Positions 60,346 through 64,000 of a stretch of 64,000 nt of DNA are shown here, piece after piece. A program made the position numbers and the translations under genes. The DNA comes from Rosenbergiella gaditana. GTDB lineage: Bacteria > Pseudomonadota > Gammaproteobacteria > Enterobacterales > Enterobacteriaceae. The DNA lies in the NCBI RefSeq assembly GCF_018494065.1, contig NZ_JABBFR010000001.1:62001-126000 (forward strand). Direction: 5' to 3'. The first letter of the stretch is position 1, and each line of letters starts with the position of its first letter. Below the pieces are notes generated by a model that saw only the letters and a list, made by a program, of their open reading frames with translations, did not search any database and was not told the DNA's origin.

Positions 60346-61149
60346 TTGTATATTTGTCCATTATGCCAATCTCCCTTAACTGAAGATTTACAAGGCTATG
60401 CTTGTGAGAAGCGCCACCGTTTTGATCGGGCGAAAGAGGGATATGTCAATTTATTGCCGGTTCAACATAAAGGATCTAAAGATCCGGGCGATAGTCCAGA
60501 AATGTTGCAAGCACGTCGGCAATTCTTAGATGAAGGGCACTATCAGCCATTACGCGACCAAGTGGCTAAACTTCTTGATGAACATTTGCCGACCGCCTCA
60601 ACCGCCGCTATTGTGGATCTCGGGTGTGGTGAGGGCTACTACACTTCTGCTTGGGTTAACGATAATCGTGAGGTATATGGCGTTGATGTCTCTAAATTCG
60701 CGATAAAGTCAGCCGCTAAACGCTACCCGAAGATACAATTTAGTGTGGCCTCCGGTTACCGCCTACCTTTCGCCTCAGCATCGCTTTCAGCCATTATACG
60801 AATTTATGCGCCGAGCAAAGTAGAGGAGTTGATGAGGACATTATGTCCAGGTGGTATTTTAATAACCGTAACGCCGGCGGCACGTCATCTTTATCAATTT
60901 AAAGCGCTGATCTACCAAGATGTACAACTTCACGATGAAAAAGAAGAGGCCCTTGAGGGGTTTGAATGCTTGGTAGAGCAAAGGTTACACTATCCCTTAA
61001 CGCTTACTGCCTCAAGCGCAACTCAACTGCTGCAGATGACTCCCTTTGCGTGGCGCGCCAGCGAAAACGTATGGCAATATCTTGCCGACAGTAAAAGCTT
61101 TTCATGTGAAACAGATTTCAAAATTACGGTGTGGCGAAAAGCTGAGTGA
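60346..61149 (+). CDS. rlmA: 23S rRNA (guanine-745-N1)-methyltransferase RlmA
   Basis: A 267-residue SAM-dependent enzyme that methylates G745 of 23S rRNA. An N-terminal zinc finger (CPLCQSPL, YACEKRHRFD) is followed by YVNLLPVQHK and the SAM motif VDLGCGEGYYTS. No ATG fits. I choose the TTG at 60346: TTGGAG lies six bases before it and MYICPLC then aligns with E. coli MSFSCPLC. The TTG at 60334 would sit inside that ribosome binding site. manXYZ and mntP, nearby in E. coli, are absent. Confidence 0.92.
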   Translation: MYICPLCQSPLTEDLQGYACEKRHRFDRAKEGYVNLLPVQHKGSKDPGDSPEMLQARRQFLDEGHYQPLRDQVAKLLDEHLPTASTAAIVDLGCGEGYYTSAWVNDNREVYGVDVSKFAIKSAAKRYPKIQFSVASGYRLPFASASLSAIIRIYAPSKVEELMRTLCPGGILITVTPAARHLYQFKALIYQDVQLHDEKEEALEGFECLVEQRLHYPLTLTASSATQLLQMTPFAWRASENVWQYLADSKSFSCETDFKITVWRKAE

Positions 61150-61378
61150 TGATGAAGTTGGTCAAAGTGTAAAGGTAAGCAAACATTTTGACGAATAGAT
61201 TGCACCTGATAAAGTAAAGTTTATTACTACAACTAGGAGTACAGGGTTAATCCCACATTATGGATCGTCACCGAGGACTTTTTCTATTTCTCACACCGCA
61301 GTCATCATTCGGCGTGCCCCCTTTATCTTATCAAGAGCCTAATACTCTTCTGGTCACTGCAAGCGAGAGGCAAGCCTA

Positions 61379-62947
61379 ATGGAATTTTTGCTAGATCCCT
61401 CGATACTGGTCGGCTTGATGGCCTTAATCGTTTTAGAGATTGTTTTAGGCATTGATAACTTAGTCTTTGTTGCGATCTTATCGGATAAATTACCGCCAGC
61501 CCAACGCGATAGAGCGCGAATTATAGGTTTGAGCTTGGCGTTAGTTATGCGCCTACTGCTTCTCTCTGTAATGTCTTGGTTAGTTACGCTCACAAAACCG
61601 TTATTCCATGTGGCGCAGTTCGCGTTTTCGGCGCGCGACCTGATTATGTTAGTGGGGGGGATATTTTTACTGTTTAAAGCCACCACTGAGTTGCATGAAC
61701 GGTTAGAGAGTTCGGGAGAGGTTGAGCAAGGAAGTAAAGGCTACGCCGGTTTCTGGGCGGTGGTTATTCAGATCGTTATCCTTGATGCAGTGTTCTCATT
61801 GGATGCAGTCGTTACGGCAGTCGGTATGGTTAGCCATCTGTGGGTAATGATGACTGCGGTTATTATCGCGATGATTTTGATGCTTATTGCTTCAAAACCG
61901 CTGACCCGGTTCGTGAATGCACACCCCACCGTTGTGGTGCTCTGCCTCAGTTTCCTATTAATGATTGGATTAAGCTTAGTGGCGGAGGGATTCGGCTTCC
62001 ATATTCCTAAAGGTTACCTCTATGCAGCCATTGGCTTCTCAATCATTATCGAGTTTTTCAATCAGATCGCGCGTCGTAATTTTCTTAAATCTGAAGCAAG
62101 GCGTCCGATGCGTGAGCGGACTGCAGATGCAATTTTACGGCTGATGGGTAGCCGTTATCGTACGGCGACTCAAGAAGTGGTAGGGGAAGAGACTAGAGAA
62201 AATACCCATGCTTCACGTGCTTTTAAAGACGAAGAGCGCTTTATGATTAATGGGGTACTTACCCTAGCGTCGCGTTCTATTCGTAGCCTAATGACACCAC
62301 GCAACCAGATTTCATGGGTGGATGCAGAGGCGTCTGTCGATGATATTCGTGTGCAGTTATTAGACACGCCTCACAGTCTTTTCCCCGTGGCACGGGGTGA
62401 GCTCGATGAAATTGTCGGCGTGGTGAGAGCTAAAGAGTTATTGATTGCGCTTGACCATGAGTTAGATGTCGCCACCTTTGCTGCGCGGAATCCAGCGATG
62501 ATCGTTCCTGAAACCCTAGATCCGATCAATTTATTGGCTGTGCTCCGTCGGGCCAAAGGAAGTATTGTGATGGTAACCAACGAATTTGGTGTGGTGCAAG
62601 GTTTAATTACACCGTTGGATGTTCTTGAAGCCATCGCTGGAGAGTTTCCGGATGAGGATGAAACACCGGATATTGTTGCCGAGGGCGATAACTGGCTAGT
62701 GAAAGGCGGTACTGATCTTCATTCTTTAGAGCAGCATTTGAATGTTTACGACTTAGTCGACGAAACTCATTCGCATGCGTCTCTCGCGGGATTATTAATT
62801 GCCCAAGCGGGGCAATTACCGGTAGAAGGTGAGGTTATTAGTATCGGCGAGCTGGACTTTACAATCTTGAAGGTAAAAGACTACCGAGTCGATTTAGTCA
62901 AGGTTAGTAAGCGGCAGTCTAAGATGCAGAGTGAAGAGATACTTTAA
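61379..62947 (+). CDS. yoaE: YoaE, TerC-family membrane protein with CBS and CorC domains
   Basis: A 522-residue protein. The N-terminal TerC domain (about 1-235, seven or so membrane helices, with [11 protein letters not shown] and [14 protein letters not shown] carrying the conserved acidic residues) is followed by a CBS pair (about 290-410) and a C-terminal CorC/HlyC-like domain. Relatives take part in manganese or other metal-ion export. GAGAGG precedes the ATG. The roughly 230-base leader is long, and some TerC genes have manganese riboswitches, but I see no clear GGGGAGTAG core. sdaA converges on it. Confidence 0.92.
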   Translation: MEFLLDPSILVGLMALIVLEIVLGIDNLVFVAILSDKLPPAQRDRARIIGLSLALVMRLLLLSVMSWLVTLTKPLFHVAQFAFSARDLIMLVGGIFLLFKATTELHERLESSGEVEQGSKGYAGFWAVVIQIVILDAVFSLDAVVTAVGMVSHLWVMMTAVIIAMILMLIASKPLTRFVNAHPTVVVLCLSFLLMIGLSLVAEGFGFHIPKGYLYAAIGFSIIIEFFNQIARRNFLKSEARRPMRERTADAILRLMGSRYRTATQEVVGEETRENTHASRAFKDEERFMINGVLTLASRSIRSLMTPRNQISWVDAEASVDDIRVQLLDTPHSLFPVARGELDEIVGVVRAKELLIALDHELDVATFAARNPAMIVPETLDPINLLAVLRRAKGSIVMVTNEFGVVQGLITPLDVLEAIAGEFPDEDETPDIVAEGDNWLVKGGTDLHSLEQHLNVYDLVDETHSHASLAGLLIAQAGQLPVEGEVISIGELDFTILKVKDYRVDLVKVSKRQSKMQSEEIL

Positions 62948-62960
62948 GAGAGTGATCACC

Positions 62961-62990
62961 AAGAGGCCGACTAGTTCGGCCTCTTTTTTT
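62961..62990 (+). terminator. Terminator between yoaE and sdaA
   Basis: AAGAGGCCGA, loop CTAGT, TCGGCCTCTT, then more T residues. The ten-base stem lies 13 bases after the yoaE stop; its T run overlaps the sdaA stop codon. It should end yoaE and, less strongly, sdaA. Confidence 0.93.
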
Positions 62991-64000
62991 AGTCACATTG
63001 CACTTTTATCGCTAACCCACCTCGAGAAGTTTCCCGGTATTTAGCGTTCATATCTTTACCCGTTTCGTACATAGTCTCAATCACTTTATCCAGCGAGACG
63101 CGTGCCTGGCTGGTACGACGAAGAGCCATTCTCGCCGCATTAATCGCTTTCACTGCAGCAATCGCATTACGCTCAATACAAGGCACTTGCACCTGACCGG
63201 CAACAGGATCACAGGTTAAGCCCAAGTTATGTTCCATACCGATTTCTGCCGCCACACAGACCTGTTCCGGACTGGCTCCCATCAGCTCTGCCAGTCCCGC
63301 AGCAGCCATGGAACATGCGACACCTACTTCCCCTTGGCAACCTACTTCTGCACCAGAAATCGAAGCATTCATCTTATAAAGGATACCAATAGCGCCGGAC
63401 GATAAGAAGTAATGTCGGGCAATTTCTGCCGTAACGGGTTCAACAAACTGATCATAATAAGCCAATACGGCAGGGACAATACCGCAAGCCCCATTGGTTG
63501 GAGCAGTAACGACTCGTCCCCCCGCAGCATTCTCTTCATTGACGGCCAGGGCAAACATATTCACCCAATCGATGGCATTCATCGGGTCGTTGTTATGACG
63601 ATGGTTGGCGACCAGTAAGCGGCGCAATGGCGCCGCTCTACGTGGTACTCTAAGCGGCCCGGGTAAAACACCTTCGGTGTTCAAGCCGCGGTCTATACAG
63701 GCTTGCATCGCTGCCCAGATAGATGAGAAATAGTCAGTGATTTCCTGATGTGTATGCACTGCTAGCTCATTTTTCATCACTAGACCGGACAGAGAAAGCC
63801 CGGTCTGATGGCAGGCATCTAGCATCTCTAATGCGGAATGAAAGGGATAAGGGACAGTGACCGTATTCAAAACAGATTGGCCAAACTGTGACTCTTCAAC
63901 AATAAAACCGCCACCAATTGAATAGAAGGTCTGAGAAACAACAGCGCTGTCACCCCGCCAAGCCGTAAAGGTCAGGCCATTTTCATGTAATGAAAGCGCC
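62989..64000 (-). CDS. sdaA: L-serine dehydratase SdaA (partial, 5' end outside window)
   Basis: 337 codons of an iron-sulfur L-serine deaminase that converts serine to pyruvate and ammonia. The frame is open to the right edge, so about the first quarter (roughly 115 residues by comparison with the 454-residue E. coli protein) is missing. The join between domains (YSIGGGFIV) and the catalytic domain with [27 protein letters not shown] and the LTCDPV/VPCIERN cysteines for the 4Fe-4S cluster are intact. I name it sdaA rather than sdaB because of the yoaE neighbour. Confidence 0.93.
   Translation of the reverse strand, partial: ALSLHENGLTFTAWRGDSAVVSQTFYSIGGGFIVEESQFGQSVLNTVTVPYPFHSALEMLDACHQTGLSLSGLVMKNELAVHTHQEITDYFSSIWAAMQACIDRGLNTEGVLPGPLRVPRRAAPLRRLLVANHRHNNDPMNAIDWVNMFALAVNEENAAGGRVVTAPTNGACGIVPAVLAYYDQFVEPVTAEIARHYFLSSGAIGILYKMNASISGAEVGCQGEVGVACSMAAAGLAELMGASPEQVCVAAEIGMEHNLGLTCDPVAGQVQVPCIERNAIAAVKAINAARMALRRTSQARVSLDKVIETMYETGKDMNAKYRETSRGGLAIKVQCD

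Noticed and set aside
61150..61378. A yybP-ykoY manganese riboswitch in the yoaE leader
   Set aside because: TerC genes can have one, but the leader has only GGAGTA and lacks the clear GGGGAGTAG core and matching second element.

Overview
This window is the chromosome of a motile member of the Enterobacterales. Almost every gene is recognisable as an Escherichia coli-type orthologue in E. coli-like order: otsBA, flhDC, motAB, che, flhBAE, argS, cmoAB, aspS, ruvCAB, znuABC, mepM, lpxM, pykA, zwf, purT, ptrB, holE, yebY, rsmF, letAB, msrC, proQ, prc, htpX, cspC, rlmA, yoaE and sdaA. The map is more compact than E. coli K-12 as I recall it, because many neighbours are missing. That, with AT-rich intergenic DNA, suggests a lineage outside Escherichia/Salmonella, perhaps Erwiniaceae-like; I cannot name the genus. 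I see no prophage, insertion sequence, CRISPR array, rRNA or plasmid gene.

Layout. 1-5 kb: phoH with a distant PhoB-box candidate, an acetyltransferase-nitronate monooxygenase pair, and an SOS-controlled umuDC operon, followed by tRNA-Ser(GGA) and msrA. 6-8.3 kb: trehalose synthesis genes otsBA behind a sigma-S-like promoter. 8.8-22.7 kb: the flagellar master regulator flhDC, the stator genes motAB, a chemotaxis cluster with one receptor, and the export genes flhBAE. 23-35 kb: translation, tRNA modification and recombination (argS, cmoBA, aspS, nudB, yebC, ruvCAB), with a PLP-dependent beta-lyase and cutC between. 35-40 kb: zinc uptake (znuBC/znuA around a Zur operator), the murein endopeptidase gene mepM and the lipid A acyltransferase gene lpxM. 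40-47 kb: pykA, zwf, purT (with a PurR operator), ptrB, holE. 47-60 kb: yebY, two poorly characterised membrane or exported proteins, rsmF, the LetAB lipid transport pair, msrC, proQ, prc, htpX, yobH, yebO, cspC. 60-64 kb: rlmA, yoaE and a partial sdaA running off the right edge.

The regulatory sites fit the genes beside them: LexA boxes at umuDC and ruvAB, Zur at znu, PurR at purT, a FliA (sigma-28) promoter before the chemoreceptor, and a Pho box upstream of phoH. I did not find a wholly undescribed system. The observations most worth a second look are the chemoreceptor, which has lost the canonical amino-acid-binding residues and sits between its own sigma-28 promoter and a terminator; the coordinated absence of hexR, edd, eda and kdgR from their usual places; the absence of mgrB, manXYZ and mntP from theirs; a tandem duplication inside the phoH terminator loop; an unrecognised exported protein at 48.3-48.8 kb; and a candidate 22-residue small ORF after ruvB.
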